Shown here one piece after another: positions 23,776 to 32,160 of a stretch of 64,000 nucleotides of DNA. The DNA is from Xanthomonas sp. SI. GTDB lineage: Bacteria > Pseudomonadota > Gammaproteobacteria > Xanthomonadales > Xanthomonadaceae. The position numbers and the translations under genes are program-made. The first letter of the stretch is position 1; each line of letters starts with the position of its first letter. The stretch spans positions 3,472,001-3,536,000 of the forward strand of contig NZ_CP051261.1 of the NCBI RefSeq assembly GCF_014236855.1. Reading direction: 5' to 3'. A model generated the notes under the pieces. It was not told where the DNA came from and did not search any database. It saw only the letters and a program-made list of their open reading frames with translations.

Positions 23776-26312
23776 CCACGGCGCAGGCGCGCAAGCGCCC
23801 GGCCGATGCGCCGCTGTACGCATGGTTCGCCGCGCAAGGCTGGCAACCGCTGCCGTTCCAGCGCGACCTGTGGCGGCACTACCTGGACGGCGGCTCGGGC
23901 CTGTTGCACACGCCCACCGGCAGCGGCAAGACCCTGGCCGCGTTCGGCGGCCCGCTGCTGGAAGGCCTGCGCGACCAAGCCGCGTGGCAGGCGGCGGCAG
24001 ACAAGCGGCCGCGGCGCGCGAAGGCAGCCGCTGCCGACAAGGCCGTGTCGACACCTAGGTCGCGCCGCCAAGCGCAGCGCGACCTGAAAGTGCTGTGGAT
24101 CACCCCGCTGCGCGCGCTCGCCGCCGACACCTTGCGCGCGTTGCGCGAACCGGCGGAAGCGCTCGGCCTGGACTGGCAGATCGGCCTGCGCACCGGCGAC
24201 GCCAGCGCGCGCGACAAGCGCCTGGCGCGCAGCGGCAAGCTCGACGTGCTGGTGACCACGCCCGAATCGCTGGCGCTGCTGCTGTCCTATCCGGACACCG
24301 CGCCGCAGCTGGCGACGCTGCGTTGCGTGATCGTCGACGAATGGCACGAACTGCTCGGCAACAAGCGCGGCGTGCTGCTGCAACTGTGCCTGGCGCGGCT
24401 GCGCGCCTGGGCGCCGGCGCTGCGCACATGGGGGCTGTCGGCCACGCTCGGCAACCTGGACGAGGCGCGCGACGTGCTGCTGCCGCATGTGCCGAATGCG
24501 CCGATCGTGGCTGGGGTCAAGCCGCGCACGCTGACCCTGGAAACGCTGACCCCGGCCAGCGGCGAGCGCTTCCCCTGGGCCGGCCACCTCGGCCTGGCAC
24601 AACTGCCGCGAGTGCTGGAAAAACTGTTCGCGGTGCGCACCAGCCTGCTGTTCACCAACACCCGCGCGCAGGCCGAACTGTGGCACCAGGCGCTGGAATC
24701 GGTGTGGCCGGAAGACGCGCATACGCTGGCCCTGCACCACGGCTCGCTGGACCCGGCGCTGCGTAGCGCCGCCGAACAGGGCCTGCGCGACGGCAGCCTG
24801 CGCTGCGTGGTCGCCACCTCGAGCCTGGACCTGGGCGTGGATTTTCCCGCGGTCGACCAGGTACTGCAGATCGGCAGTCCAAAGGGCGTGGCGCGGCTGC
24901 TGCAGCGCGCCGGCCGCGCCAAACACCGACCCGGCGAGGCCGGCCATGTGCTGTGCGTGCCCACGCATGCGCTGGAGCTGGTCGAGTACGCCGCCGCGCG
25001 CCGCGCCATCGTCCACGGCCGCATCGAGTCGCGCCCTTCCCCGCGGCTGTCGCTGGACGTGCTGGCGCAGCATTGCGTGAGCTGCGCGCTGGGCGGCGGC
25101 TTCCGCGCCGACGCGTTGTTCGACGAAGTCCGCGGCACCGCCGCGTTCGCCGCGCTCGATGCGCCGACCTGGGCCGCCGTGCTGGAGTTCGTCGTGCAAG
25201 GCGGGCGCGCGCTGGCGCAGTACCCGGACTACCGCAAGGTGGTGCTCGACGAAGACGGCGTGTACCGCGTGCACGACCGCCGCATCGCGCTGCGCCACCG
25301 GCTGTCGATCGGCACCATCACCAGCGACGGCAGCGTCGCGGTGCGCTTCCTGCGCGGCGGCCGGCTCGGCGCGGTGGAAGAACAGTTCGTCGGCCGCCTG
25401 CGCCGCGGCGACCGTTTCCAGTTCGCCGGGCGCCTGCTGGAGCTGGTGCGGCTGGAAGACATGACCGCCTACGTGCGCCTGGCCAAGGGCGGCGACGGCA
25501 GCGTGCCGAAGTGGATGGGCGGGCGCATGCCGCTGTCCTCGGCGCTGGCGCATGAAGTGGAGGCCGTCTTCGCCGAACCGCGCGGCGAGGAGGAACTGCG
25601 CGCCTTGGCGCCGCTGCTCGGCCTGCAGCGCGCGTTGTCGGCGCTGCCGTCGCCGCAGCGGCTGCTGGTGGAAAGCGTGCGCGCCCGCGACGGCCGCCAC
25701 GTGTTCGTCTACCCGTTCGCCGGGCGCCAGGTGCACGAAGGCCTGGCCGCGCTGCTGGCGCTGCGCTGGGGCCGGCACCAACGCAACACTTTCAGCTTCG
25801 CCGCCAACGACTACGGGCTGGTGCTGTCGCCGGCGCAGGAGGTCGCCACCGACGCCGCCCTGCTGCGCGAGCTGCTCAGCCCCAAGCACCTGTTCGAGGA
25901 CCTGCGCGAAAGCCTCAACCTGGGCGAACTGGCGCGGCGCCAGTTCCGCGAGATCGCGCGCGTGTCCGGCCTGCTGCCGCCGAGCCTGCCCGGCGGCACG
26001 CCGCGCAGCCTGCGCCAGCTGCAGGCCTCCAGCGGCCTGCTGTACGACGTGCTGAGCCGCTTCGATCCCGGGCACCTGCTGCTGGCGCAGGCCGAACGCG
26101 AAGTGCTGCAGGGCGAGATGGAGCTGACCCGTCTCGCCGCCACCCTGCACGACTGCGCCGCGCGCGAACTGGCCGTGTACACGCCGCGCAGCCTGACCCC
26201 GCTGTCGTTCCCGCTGTGGGCCGAGAGCATCCGCGGCCAGCTCAGCACCGAGGACTGGAAGACGCGGGTGATGCGCGCCGCCGCACAGCTGGAACAACGC
26301 CATGCGCGCTGA
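23772..26312 (+). CDS. Lhr-type DEXH helicase (ligase-associated)
   Basis: An 846-residue superfamily-2 helicase with the Lhr-core plan. Walker A TPTGSGKT has Lys53; the DEWH box is 189-192; SATLG and the C-terminal helicase motifs (VATSSLDLGVDFPAVDQV, LQRAGRAKH) follow; then a winged-helix/beta-barrel region unique to Lhr. It translocates on single-stranded DNA and unwinds DNA or RNA-DNA duplexes. Residues about 74-102 are a Lys/Arg/Ala-rich insert between motifs I and Ia. The gene begins in the ligase stop (ATGA) and its end overlaps the phosphoesterase gene by 11 bases. Confidence 0.93.
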   Translation: MTTAQARKRPADAPLYAWFAAQGWQPLPFQRDLWRHYLDGGSGLLHTPTGSGKTLAAFGGPLLEGLRDQAAWQAAADKRPRRAKAAAADKAVSTPRSRRQAQRDLKVLWITPLRALAADTLRALREPAEALGLDWQIGLRTGDASARDKRLARSGKLDVLVTTPESLALLLSYPDTAPQLATLRCVIVDEWHELLGNKRGVLLQLCLARLRAWAPALRTWGLSATLGNLDEARDVLLPHVPNAPIVAGVKPRTLTLETLTPASGERFPWAGHLGLAQLPRVLEKLFAVRTSLLFTNTRAQAELWHQALESVWPEDAHTLALHHGSLDPALRSAAEQGLRDGSLRCVVATSSLDLGVDFPAVDQVLQIGSPKGVARLLQRAGRAKHRPGEAGHVLCVPTHALELVEYAAARRAIVHGRIESRPSPRLSLDVLAQHCVSCALGGGFRADALFDEVRGTAAFAALDAPTWAAVLEFVVQGGRALAQYPDYRKVVLDEDGVYRVHDRRIALRHRLSIGTITSDGSVAVRFLRGGRLGAVEEQFVGRLRRGDRFQFAGRLLELVRLEDMTAYVRLAKGGDGSVPKWMGGRMPLSSALAHEVEAVFAEPRGEEELRALAPLLGLQRALSALPSPQRLLVESVRARDGRHVFVYPFAGRQVHEGLAALLALRWGRHQRNTFSFAANDYGLVLSPAQEVATDAALLRELLSPKHLFEDLRESLNLGELARRQFREIARVSGLLPPSLPGGTPRSLRQLQASSGLLYDVLSRFDPGHLLLAQAEREVLQGEMELTRLAATLHDCAARELAVYTPRSLTPLSFPLWAESIRGQLSTEDWKTRVMRAAAQLEQRHAR

Positions 26313-26952
26313 ACTGGACTGGCGCCTGGCCGGCGAGCCGATGACCCTGCTCGGCGAACGCGCGCTGTACTGGCCGGCGCGCCGCCGGCTGCTGATCGCC
26401 GACCTGCACCTGGGCAAGGCCGACGTGTTCCGCCGCGCCGGCATCGGCCTGCCCAGCGGCGGCACCGCACTCGACCTGCAGCGGCTCGCGGCACTGCTGC
26501 AGGCGCAGGCGGCGCAGGAACTGTGGATCCTCGGCGACGTGCTGCACGGCGCCGCGCCGGCGGCCGCCTGGCAGCGCGACTGGCACGCCTGGCGCGCTGC
26601 GCATCCGCAGCTGCGCGTGGCCGCGATCGCCGGCAATCACGACCGCGCGCTGGCCGGCGCCGGATTGGACATCGCGCTGCTCGGCGAACAGGTCGAGGAC
26701 GGCCCGTTCTTGCTGCGCCACGATCCGGCGCCGCACGCGCAGCTGCACGTGCTGTGCGGACACCTGCATCCGCTGGCGAAACTGCCCGGGCTGCGCCAAC
26801 GCTGGCCGGCGTTCTGGCTGCGCGAACGGATGACGGTGCTGCCCGCGTTCTCGCAATTCACCGCCGGCGTGGCGCCGGTGCTGGGGGCGGGCGAACGCCT
26901 GGTCGCCTGCGTCGAAGGCGCGGCGCTGGCGTTGCCGGTGGCGATGGAATAG
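26302..26952 (+). CDS. pdeM: Ligase-associated metallophosphoesterase PdeM/MPE
   Basis: A 216-residue binuclear metallophosphoesterase with all metal motifs: D34-L-H36 (ADLHLGK), G-D79 (ILGDVLHG), G-N112-H113-D114 (AGNHDR) and GH154-L-H156 (CGHLHP). The Pseudomonas putida homologue (MPE) is a manganese-dependent DNA endonuclease, so this is the nuclease at the end of the cluster. Start at 26302 is 11 bases inside the helicase gene; there is no better later start. It closes the operon; a REP dyad follows at 26984. Confidence 0.92.
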   Translation: MRAELDWRLAGEPMTLLGERALYWPARRRLLIADLHLGKADVFRRAGIGLPSGGTALDLQRLAALLQAQAAQELWILGDVLHGAAPAAAWQRDWHAWRAAHPQLRVAAIAGNHDRALAGAGLDIALLGEQVEDGPFLLRHDPAPHAQLHVLCGHLHPLAKLPGLRQRWPAFWLRERMTVLPAFSQFTAGVAPVLGAGERLVACVEGAALALPVAME

Positions 26953-26983
26953 CGCGCGGTCCTGGAGACTCGGATCGCCCACT

Positions 26984-27046
26984 GTGGGAGGGACTTCAGC
27001 CCCCAAGGTTTTACCGATATCGCGTCGGGACTGAAGTCCCTCCCAC
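26984..27046. repeat. Inverted pair of GTGGGAGG-type REP elements
   Basis: GTGGGAGGGACTTCAGCCCC on the plus strand faces its inverted partner ending at 27046 (CTGAAGTCCCTCCCAC), with a central ACCGATATCGCG. The pair can form a long hairpin. It lies between the convergent ends of pdeM and the FAD monooxygenase and may stop or stabilise both transcripts. Confidence 0.85.
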
Positions 27047-27131
27047 AGGGAAGCGACAGCGCCGCGGCATTCGCAACAGGCCGGCCGATCGCAGAAACGA
27101 CGTCGGTCGCCACCTGCACGAACACGCTGGC

Positions 27132-28409
27132 TCACTGCACCTGTTCGCCGTGCGACGGTCCCGCCGCAATCGGTGGCACTGCCGCCGTCTCCGCCAGCGC
27201 CTGCAGAAATCCCGGCTCCAGCGGCAGCTTGCCGAACCAGCCGTGCTGGGTGCCGCTGAGCACGCGCAGCATGTGTCCGCGCCCGCCGGGCATGCGCCCG
27301 GCCGGGAGCATGCCGAGGTCGCGCACGCGCGCCACCAGGTCGCGTTCGGACTGGAACAGCGGGGTCAGCCAGCGGCTCCAGAACTGGTACACCGCCACGT
27401 GCGCATGCCGTTGCGCCTGATAGCGCGCCAGCGCCGCATCCAGGTCTGGCGCTTCGCGCAGGGCTTCGCTCAGCACCCACGCATCCATCAGCGCCATGTT
27501 GACGCCCTGCCCCAGCTGCGGGCTCATCGAATGCGCCGCGTCGCCGGCCAGCACCAGGCGGCCGCGGTACCAGCGCTGCTGCACCGCGTCGCGATAGCTG
27601 GCGCGCGCCAGTTGCGCCGGTGCGCACACCTGGGCGAGGCGCTCGCGCGCCTGCGGCCACAGCTGCGCGACCTCGTCCAGCCACGCGTCCATGCCGCGCG
27701 CCTGCCAGACCTCGAAATCGGCGGTGGGCAGGCTCCAGAAGAAACTCATGCGCGGCTCGGGATCGCCGGGCCGGGTACCGACCGGCAGCAGCCCGATCAT
27801 CTTGCGCGCGGCCACGTAGCGCTGGCGCAGTTCGTCGGCGAAGGCCCAGTCGCCGCGCGGCAGCAGGCACCACAGCGCGCCCCACGGATAGACCCGGTCC
27901 AGGCGCGTGCCCTGCACCTGCGCGCGCAACGCCGAGGCCGAACCGTCGCTGGCGATCACCAGGTCGAACGGCCCATGCCAGCGCCCGTGCTGGTCCTGCA
28001 CCCGGCGCAGGCCGTCGTCGATGGCGACGATGCGCGTGTCGCGCTGCAGCTCGGCATAGCCGTCCCATGCCTGCGCCAGCAGCGAGAACAAAGCGCCGCG
28101 TTGCATTCCCAGGCCGAACAGGCGCGTGTCCAGGTCGCGGTAGCGCATGTCCATCACCGCGCGGCCGCACGGCGTCTCGCCGTACAGGCGGCGCACCGGC
28201 GCGCCATGCGCCAGCGCCTGCTCGAGCAGGCCGATCCGCCACAGCACCTGCAGCCCGGTCGGCTGCAGCAGGAAACCGGCGCCGACCGGACCCGGCTGCG
28301 GCGCGCGCTCGAACACCTGCACCCGATGGCCGTCGCGCGCCAGCAGCAGCGCCAGGGTCTGGCCCGCCGTGCCGTAGCCGACGATGCCGATCTGCATCCG
28401 TTGCTTCAT
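27132..28409 (-). CDS. FAD-dependent monooxygenase (PHBH-like)
   Basis: A 425-residue flavin hydroxylase of the class-A aromatic hydroxylase fold. The N-terminal dinucleotide motif is G11-Y-G13-T-A-G16 (IGIVGYGTAGQTL), the middle DG motif is DLVIASDGSASALR, and the FAD ribityl motif is LVLAGDAAHSMSPQLGQGVNMALMD. The start at 28409 places the Rossmann motif about eight residues from the N-terminus; an upstream start at 28451 adds no family sequence. Substrate unknown; no aromatic-degradation genes are nearby. Confidence 0.85.
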   Translation of the reverse strand: MKQRMQIGIVGYGTAGQTLALLLARDGHRVQVFERAPQPGPVGAGFLLQPTGLQVLWRIGLLEQALAHGAPVRRLYGETPCGRAVMDMRYRDLDTRLFGLGMQRGALFSLLAQAWDGYAELQRDTRIVAIDDGLRRVQDQHGRWHGPFDLVIASDGSASALRAQVQGTRLDRVYPWGALWCLLPRGDWAFADELRQRYVAARKMIGLLPVGTRPGDPEPRMSFFWSLPTADFEVWQARGMDAWLDEVAQLWPQARERLAQVCAPAQLARASYRDAVQQRWYRGRLVLAGDAAHSMSPQLGQGVNMALMDAWVLSEALREAPDLDAALARYQAQRHAHVAVYQFWSRWLTPLFQSERDLVARVRDLGMLPAGRMPGGRGHMLRVLSGTQHGWFGKLPLEPGFLQALAETAAVPPIAAGPSHGEQVQ

Positions 28410-28455
28410 CGCATCCACTGATTGCGGGCGACACCGCGGCGGTATCGCCATCCAT

Positions 28456-28477
28456 AAAAAACCCCGCCGAAGCGGGG
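28456..28477 (-). terminator. Rho-independent terminator after the cold-shock gene
   Basis: On the minus strand, CCCCGC and GCGGGG (28462-28467 with 28472-28477) pair around a tetraloop and are followed by TTTTTT (28461-28456). It lies just past the cold-shock stop at 28507 and before the monooxygenase start, so it isolates the two genes. Confidence 0.92.
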
Positions 28478-28506
28478 CTCAAAAACAGCTCAGCCGAGCA
28501 AGTGAG

Positions 28507-28713
28507 TTACTCGACAGGCGTAATATTGGAGGCCTGCGCGCCCTTCGGACCCTGGGTCACGTCATAGCTGACACGCTGTCCTTCCTGCAGGCTGCGGAAG
28601 CCCTTGGAATTGATCGCGGAGAAGTGCGCGAATACATCGGCGCTGCCGTCTTCCGGTGAAATAAAGCCAAATCCCTTGGCGTCGTTGAACCACTTGACGG
28701 TACCGTTCGGCAT
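28507..28713 (-). CDS. Cold-shock protein (CspA family)
   Basis: A 68-residue single-stranded nucleic-acid-binding protein. The sequence is classic Csp[17 protein letters not shown] with RNP1 (KGFGFI, 13-18) and RNP2 (VFAHF, 27-31), then [22 protein letters not shown]. These proteins act as RNA chaperones and antiterminators. The gene has its own terminator downstream. Start at 28713 is the canonical MPNGTVKWF; longer frames are not plausible. Which Csp paralogue and whether it is cold-inducible cannot be told. Confidence 0.97.
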   Translation of the reverse strand: MPNGTVKWFNDAKGFGFISPEDGSADVFAHFSAINSKGFRSLQEGQRVSYDVTQGPKGAQASNITPVE

Positions 28714-28802
28714 GGTGATGCGAGACCTTGTGCAATGAATGGGTGGTGGTTGTGCGGCAGCCCGCACCGGCGGAGTATGCAAAGCTTGAGCAACGATGAC
28801 AA

Positions 28803-29549
28803 TCACCCGCGCGCCAGTTCGCCGATCAGCTCCGGCAGCCCCGCCGACGCCGCCTCCACATTCGCCAGCACCTCGGCCAGGGTGATTTCCTGTGCGTCGC
28901 CGCAGCCCGCGGCCCAGTTGGCCACGATCGCCAAACACACGTATTCCAGGCCCAATTCGCGTGCCAGGCCCGCTTCCGGCATGCCGGTCATGCCGACCAG
29001 ATCGCAGCCGTCGCGGCGCAGCCGCGCGATCTCTGCAATCGTTTCCAGTCGTGGTCCCTGGGTGGCGCCGTAGCAGCCGCCATCGACCACCTCGGCGCCG
29101 GTCACGCGCGCGGCGGCCAGCACCTTGCTGCGCAGCATCGGCGAATACGGGTGGCCGAAATCCACGTGCAGCACCTCGCTGCCCGGCTCCTCGCTGAGCG
29201 TGGAGACGCGGCCCCAGGTGTAGTCGATCAACTGGTCGGGACAGGCCAGCACGCGCGGCCCGAAGCGCTCGCCGATGCCGCCGACGGTGTTGAGCGCGAG
29301 CACCCGCGTGGCGCCGATTTGCTGCAGCGCCGCAAGGTTTGCGCGGTAATTGATCTTGTGCGGCGGCAACGAATGGCCCTCGCCGTGCCGGGCCAGGAAC
29401 GCGACCCGGTGGCCGAGCAGCGTGCCGATGCGAATCGGCCCGGACGGACTGCCGTAGCGGGTGTCGACCTGGCGGGTCTCCACGTCGTCCAGTTGTGCGA
29501 GTTTGTAGACGCCGGTGCCGCCGATCACGGCCAGTGCGATGTTGTCCAT
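28803..29549 (-). CDS. S-methyl-5'-thioinosine phosphorylase (MTAP family)
   Basis: A 248-residue purine phosphorylase of the MTAP/PNP family, with IGGTGVYKL at the N-terminus, the phosphate-binding [20 protein letters not shown], a base-binding [12 protein letters not shown] and [19 protein letters not shown]. Length and gene context match P. aeruginosa PA3004, which uses methylthioinosine rather than methylthioadenosine; PA3004 likewise sits by nagZ. It recycles sulfur and purine from polyamine and homoserine-lactone by-products. The hypoxanthine it releases can be used by Hpt upstream. MTAP activity instead of MTIP cannot be excluded. Confidence 0.85.
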   Translation of the reverse strand: MDNIALAVIGGTGVYKLAQLDDVETRQVDTRYGSPSGPIRIGTLLGHRVAFLARHGEGHSLPPHKINYRANLAALQQIGATRVLALNTVGGIGERFGPRVLACPDQLIDYTWGRVSTLSEEPGSEVLHVDFGHPYSPMLRSKVLAAARVTGAEVVDGGCYGATQGPRLETIAEIARLRRDGCDLVGMTGMPEAGLARELGLEYVCLAIVANWAAGCGDAQEITLAEVLANVEAASAGLPELIGELARG

Positions 29550-29578
29550 GCGGATCCTCGAATCAGAACGTGCGCGAA

Positions 29579-29624
29579 CGCCGGCCGCGAAGGCCGGCGC
29601 GCGATGGAAAAGGCGTGGCGCCTT
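29579..29624 (-). terminator. Two hairpins between hpt and the methylthioinosine phosphorylase gene
   Basis: The first (29610-29624) overlaps the hpt stop: AAGGCG...CGCCTT followed on the minus strand by TTTCC. The second (29579-29599) is CGCCGGCC...GGCCGGCG with a 5-base loop. They may attenuate the downstream gene or be simple stabilisers. Confidence 0.4.
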
Positions 29625-30177
29625 ATTCCTTCATCGCGTAGATCGCCGGCAGGTTGCGCAGGCCTTCGTTGACGTCCATGCCGAAGCCGAACACGTAGCG
29701 GTCGGGCACGTCCACGCCCACGTAGTCGGCGCTGACGCCGTCCACGCAACGCTCGTGGCGCTTGACCGTCAGCGCCGCGATGCGCACGTCGGTGGCGCCC
29801 TGCTCCAGGCACCATTGGCGCACCGCCAGCAGGGTCAGGCCTTCGTCGAGGATGTCGTCGAGCAGCAGCACGCGGCGCCCGTACAGCGCGGTGGCCGGGC
29901 GGTGCTTCCACACCAGTTCACCGCCGACGGTCTCGCCGCGGTAGCGCGTGGCGTGCAGGTAATCCAGCTGCAGGTCCTGGCCGCGCGCGCCCAGTTCCAG
30001 CGCCAGTTGCCCGGCGAACGGCAGCGCGCCGTGCATGATGGTCAGGTAGACCGGGATCTCGCCGCGGTAGTCGGCGGCGATGGCGTCGGCCATGCGCGCG
30101 ATGGCCTGGTCGAGTTGCGGACGATCGACCAGCAGGTCTGCCTGGGCCAGGGCCTGGGCGATGGTGAGAGTGGACAT
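29623..30177 (-). CDS. hpt: Hypoxanthine-guanine phosphoribosyltransferase
   Basis: A 184-residue type-I phosphoribosyltransferase. The PRPP-binding motif VLLLDDILDEGLTL lies at about 105-118; LTIMHGALPFAGQLALEL contributes the phosphate loop, and C-terminal VPDRYVFGFGMDVNEGLRNLPAIYAM closes the purine pocket. It converts hypoxanthine or guanine plus PRPP to IMP or GMP. Its ATG shares one base with the nagZ stop (TGATG), so translation is coupled. With the phosphorylase downstream it completes purine recycling from methylthioinosine. Confidence 0.92.
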   Translation of the reverse strand: MSTLTIAQALAQADLLVDRPQLDQAIARMADAIAADYRGEIPVYLTIMHGALPFAGQLALELGARGQDLQLDYLHATRYRGETVGGELVWKHRPATALYGRRVLLLDDILDEGLTLLAVRQWCLEQGATDVRIAALTVKRHERCVDGVSADYVGVDVPDRYVFGFGMDVNEGLRNLPAIYAMKE

Positions 30178-31184
30178 CAGGCGGTTTTTCCGAGGGTTGC
30201 GAGCAAGTGGGATTGGGTGTGGCCGTAGCGGGCATCGGCGAGCAGGCCGTCCCAGCCGAGGGCGCCACGGCCGATCAGGCCGAGCAGCGCAGCGGTATTG
30301 AGCGGGCGGTCGCGCACGGCCTGCAGCGATTCTTCGACCAGTTCGGGATGGCAGACCAGGACCACGTCGCAGCCGGCATCCAGGTGCGCGGACACGCGCG
30401 CGGCGACACCGCCGGCAGCGAACGAGGCGGCCATGCCGATGTCGTCGGAGAACACCACGCCGCGGAAGCCCAGTTCCTGGCGCAGGATCTGCTGGATCCA
30501 GCGCGGCGAATAGCCGGCCGGTTCCGGCGCCACCTGCGGGTAGACCACGTGCGCCATCATCACCGCATCGGCGCCGGCGGCGATGCCGGCGGCGAACGGC
30601 AGCAGGTCTTCCTGGCGCAGCACCTCGAGCGGGCGCGGATCCTCGGCATTGTCGACGTGGGTGTCTTCCAGCACCGTGCCGTGGCCGGGGAAGTGCTTGA
30701 GCGTGGCCGCCATGCCGACGCTGTGCATGCCGCGCACATAGGCGCCGGTGAACGCGGCCACCACCTGCGGATCGTCGCTGAAGGCGCGGTCGCCGATCGC
30801 GCGGTTGCCGCGCGCCAGATCCACCACCGGGGCGAAGCTCAGGTCCACGCCGCTGGCGCGCACCTCGCTGGCCATCAGCCAGGCATGCTGCTCGGCCAGC
30901 GCCAGCGCCGCATCGCGATCGCGCGCATACAGCGCGCCGAAGCCGTGCAGCGGCGGCAAGGCGCTATAGCCCTCGCGGAAGCGCTGCACGCGCCCGCCCT
31001 CCTGGTCCACGCAGATCAGCTGCGGCCGCGGCGCCGCGGCGCGGATCGCCGCGGTCAGCTGCACCAGCTGCGCCTTGGAGGCGAAGTTGCGCTTGAACAG
31101 GACCACGCCTGCGACGGCATCGTGCTGCAGCCAGTCGCGTTCCTGGGCGGTGAGTTCGGTACCGGCGACGCCGATCGCGAGCAT
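30177..31184 (-). CDS. nagZ: Beta-N-acetylglucosaminidase NagZ
   Basis: A 335-residue GH3 enzyme for peptidoglycan recycling, cutting GlcNAc from anhydro-muropeptides in the cytoplasm. Markers: KHFPGHG at 163-169, catalytic acid/base His176 in EDTHVDNAE, and the nucleophile Asp in VVFSDDIGM (247-248). There is no signal peptide, which fits a cytoplasmic enzyme. The ATG at 31184 has GGCAGGAGAATCC upstream; the frame extends to 31466 but without family sequence. In AmpC-bearing bacteria NagZ produces the inducer of beta-lactamase; no ampC or ampR is in this window. Confidence 0.93.
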   Translation of the reverse strand: MLAIGVAGTELTAQERDWLQHDAVAGVVLFKRNFASKAQLVQLTAAIRAAAPRPQLICVDQEGGRVQRFREGYSALPPLHGFGALYARDRDAALALAEQHAWLMASEVRASGVDLSFAPVVDLARGNRAIGDRAFSDDPQVVAAFTGAYVRGMHSVGMAATLKHFPGHGTVLEDTHVDNAEDPRPLEVLRQEDLLPFAAGIAAGADAVMMAHVVYPQVAPEPAGYSPRWIQQILRQELGFRGVVFSDDIGMAASFAAGGVAARVSAHLDAGCDVVLVCHPELVEESLQAVRDRPLNTAALLGLIGRGALGWDGLLADARYGHTQSHLLATLGKTA

Positions 31185-31335
31185 GCGGGGGATTCTCCTG
31201 CCAGCGCTGTTCAGCGCGCCTGGGCGGCATTGTCGCAGATGCCGGCGCCGGTGGCAGGCCGACGCGACGCGGTACGGTGACAGCGCGTGCCGATGACGCG
31301 CTGTGGCTGCGCCAGGTTGCCGTGGTGTGACCGGC

Positions 31336-32013
31336 CTACACCGCGCAGCCGTCGGGGCCGCGGTCCTGCGCCGCATCCGGCGCCGGCGGCAGCAGGCCGC
31401 GCAGGGCCTCGGCGAACACCTCCGGCGGCTGCGCCCCCTGGATCGCGTGGCGGCCGTCGACGACATAGGTCGGCACCGCGCGGATCCCCATCGCCTGCGC
31501 CTGCTGCAGCTGCGCCTGGATCTCGGCCAGGCCCTCGTCGCCGTCCAGCAGCGCCTGCACGCGCGCCGCGGGCAGCCCGCCGGCGGCGCCGGCGGCGATC
31601 AGCGTGTCGGTCTCGGCCAGGTTGCGGCCTTCGGCGAAATGCGCGTGGAACAGCGCCTCGGCTACCGCCTCGGCATCGCCTTCGCGCGCCGCCAGCCACA
31701 GCAGCCGGTGCGCCGGCAGCGTGGTCACCCGTACCTGACCGCGATCGAAGTCGAACGGCAGCCCCTCGGCGCGCGCGGTGGCCTGGGTCTGCGCCAGGAT
31801 CTGCTCGGTGCGCGCAGCACCGCCGAACTTGGCTTCATACGCCTTGCGCAGCGGCACCGGCTCGGTGCCGGCATCGGGATCGAGCAGGTAGGGATGCCAG
31901 TGGATCTCCAGCGCCGGCGCATCCGCGCCGAGCGCCGCGATGCCTTGCTGCAACCGGCGCTTGCCGATCCAGCACCAGGGGCAGACTACGTCGGACCAGA
32001 TATCGAGGCGCAT
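31336..32013 (-). CDS. DsbA/FrnE-like oxidoreductase
   Basis: A 225-residue thioredoxin-fold protein of the FrnE/2-hydroxychromene-isomerase branch. The active site is C11-P-W-C14 right at the N-terminus (SDVVCPWCWIGKRRLQQG), followed by an all-helical insert and a terminal cis-Pro loop VPTYVVDGRHAIQGAQPPEVFAEAL. No signal peptide is present, so it is cytoplasmic. Relatives are disulfide isomerases with stress roles (Deinococcus FrnE). It is a lone gene between repeat blocks. Confidence 0.88.
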   Translation of the reverse strand: MRLDIWSDVVCPWCWIGKRRLQQGIAALGADAPALEIHWHPYLLDPDAGTEPVPLRKAYEAKFGGAARTEQILAQTQATARAEGLPFDFDRGQVRVTTLPAHRLLWLAAREGDAEAVAEALFHAHFAEGRNLAETDTLIAAGAAGGLPAARVQALLDGDEGLAEIQAQLQQAQAMGIRAVPTYVVDGRHAIQGAQPPEVFAEALRGLLPPAPDAAQDRGPDGCAV

Positions 32014-32015
32014 AG

Positions 32016-32160
32016 GGCGGGGATTCGGGATTCGAGATTGGGGATTCGCAAAAGCATAAACCCGATCGCCGCACGTGGCCCGCTTTTGCGAATCCCTAAT
32101 CCCAAATCACCAATCCCGGCACTTCAACGAATCCCTAATCCCGAATCCCCAATCCCGGCC
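32016..32160. repeat. Dyad intergenic repeat block (GGGATTCGG type)
   Basis: Plus-oriented repeats (GGGGATTCGGGATTCGAGATTG, from 32029) run into GGGATTCGCAAAAGC (32041-32055). After 26 bases comes its exact inverse GCTTTTGCGAATCCC (32082-32096) followed by minus-oriented CCCTAATCCC repeats. The block as a whole is dyad-symmetric. Its end overlaps the coding end of the CYTH protein. Confidence 0.85.
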
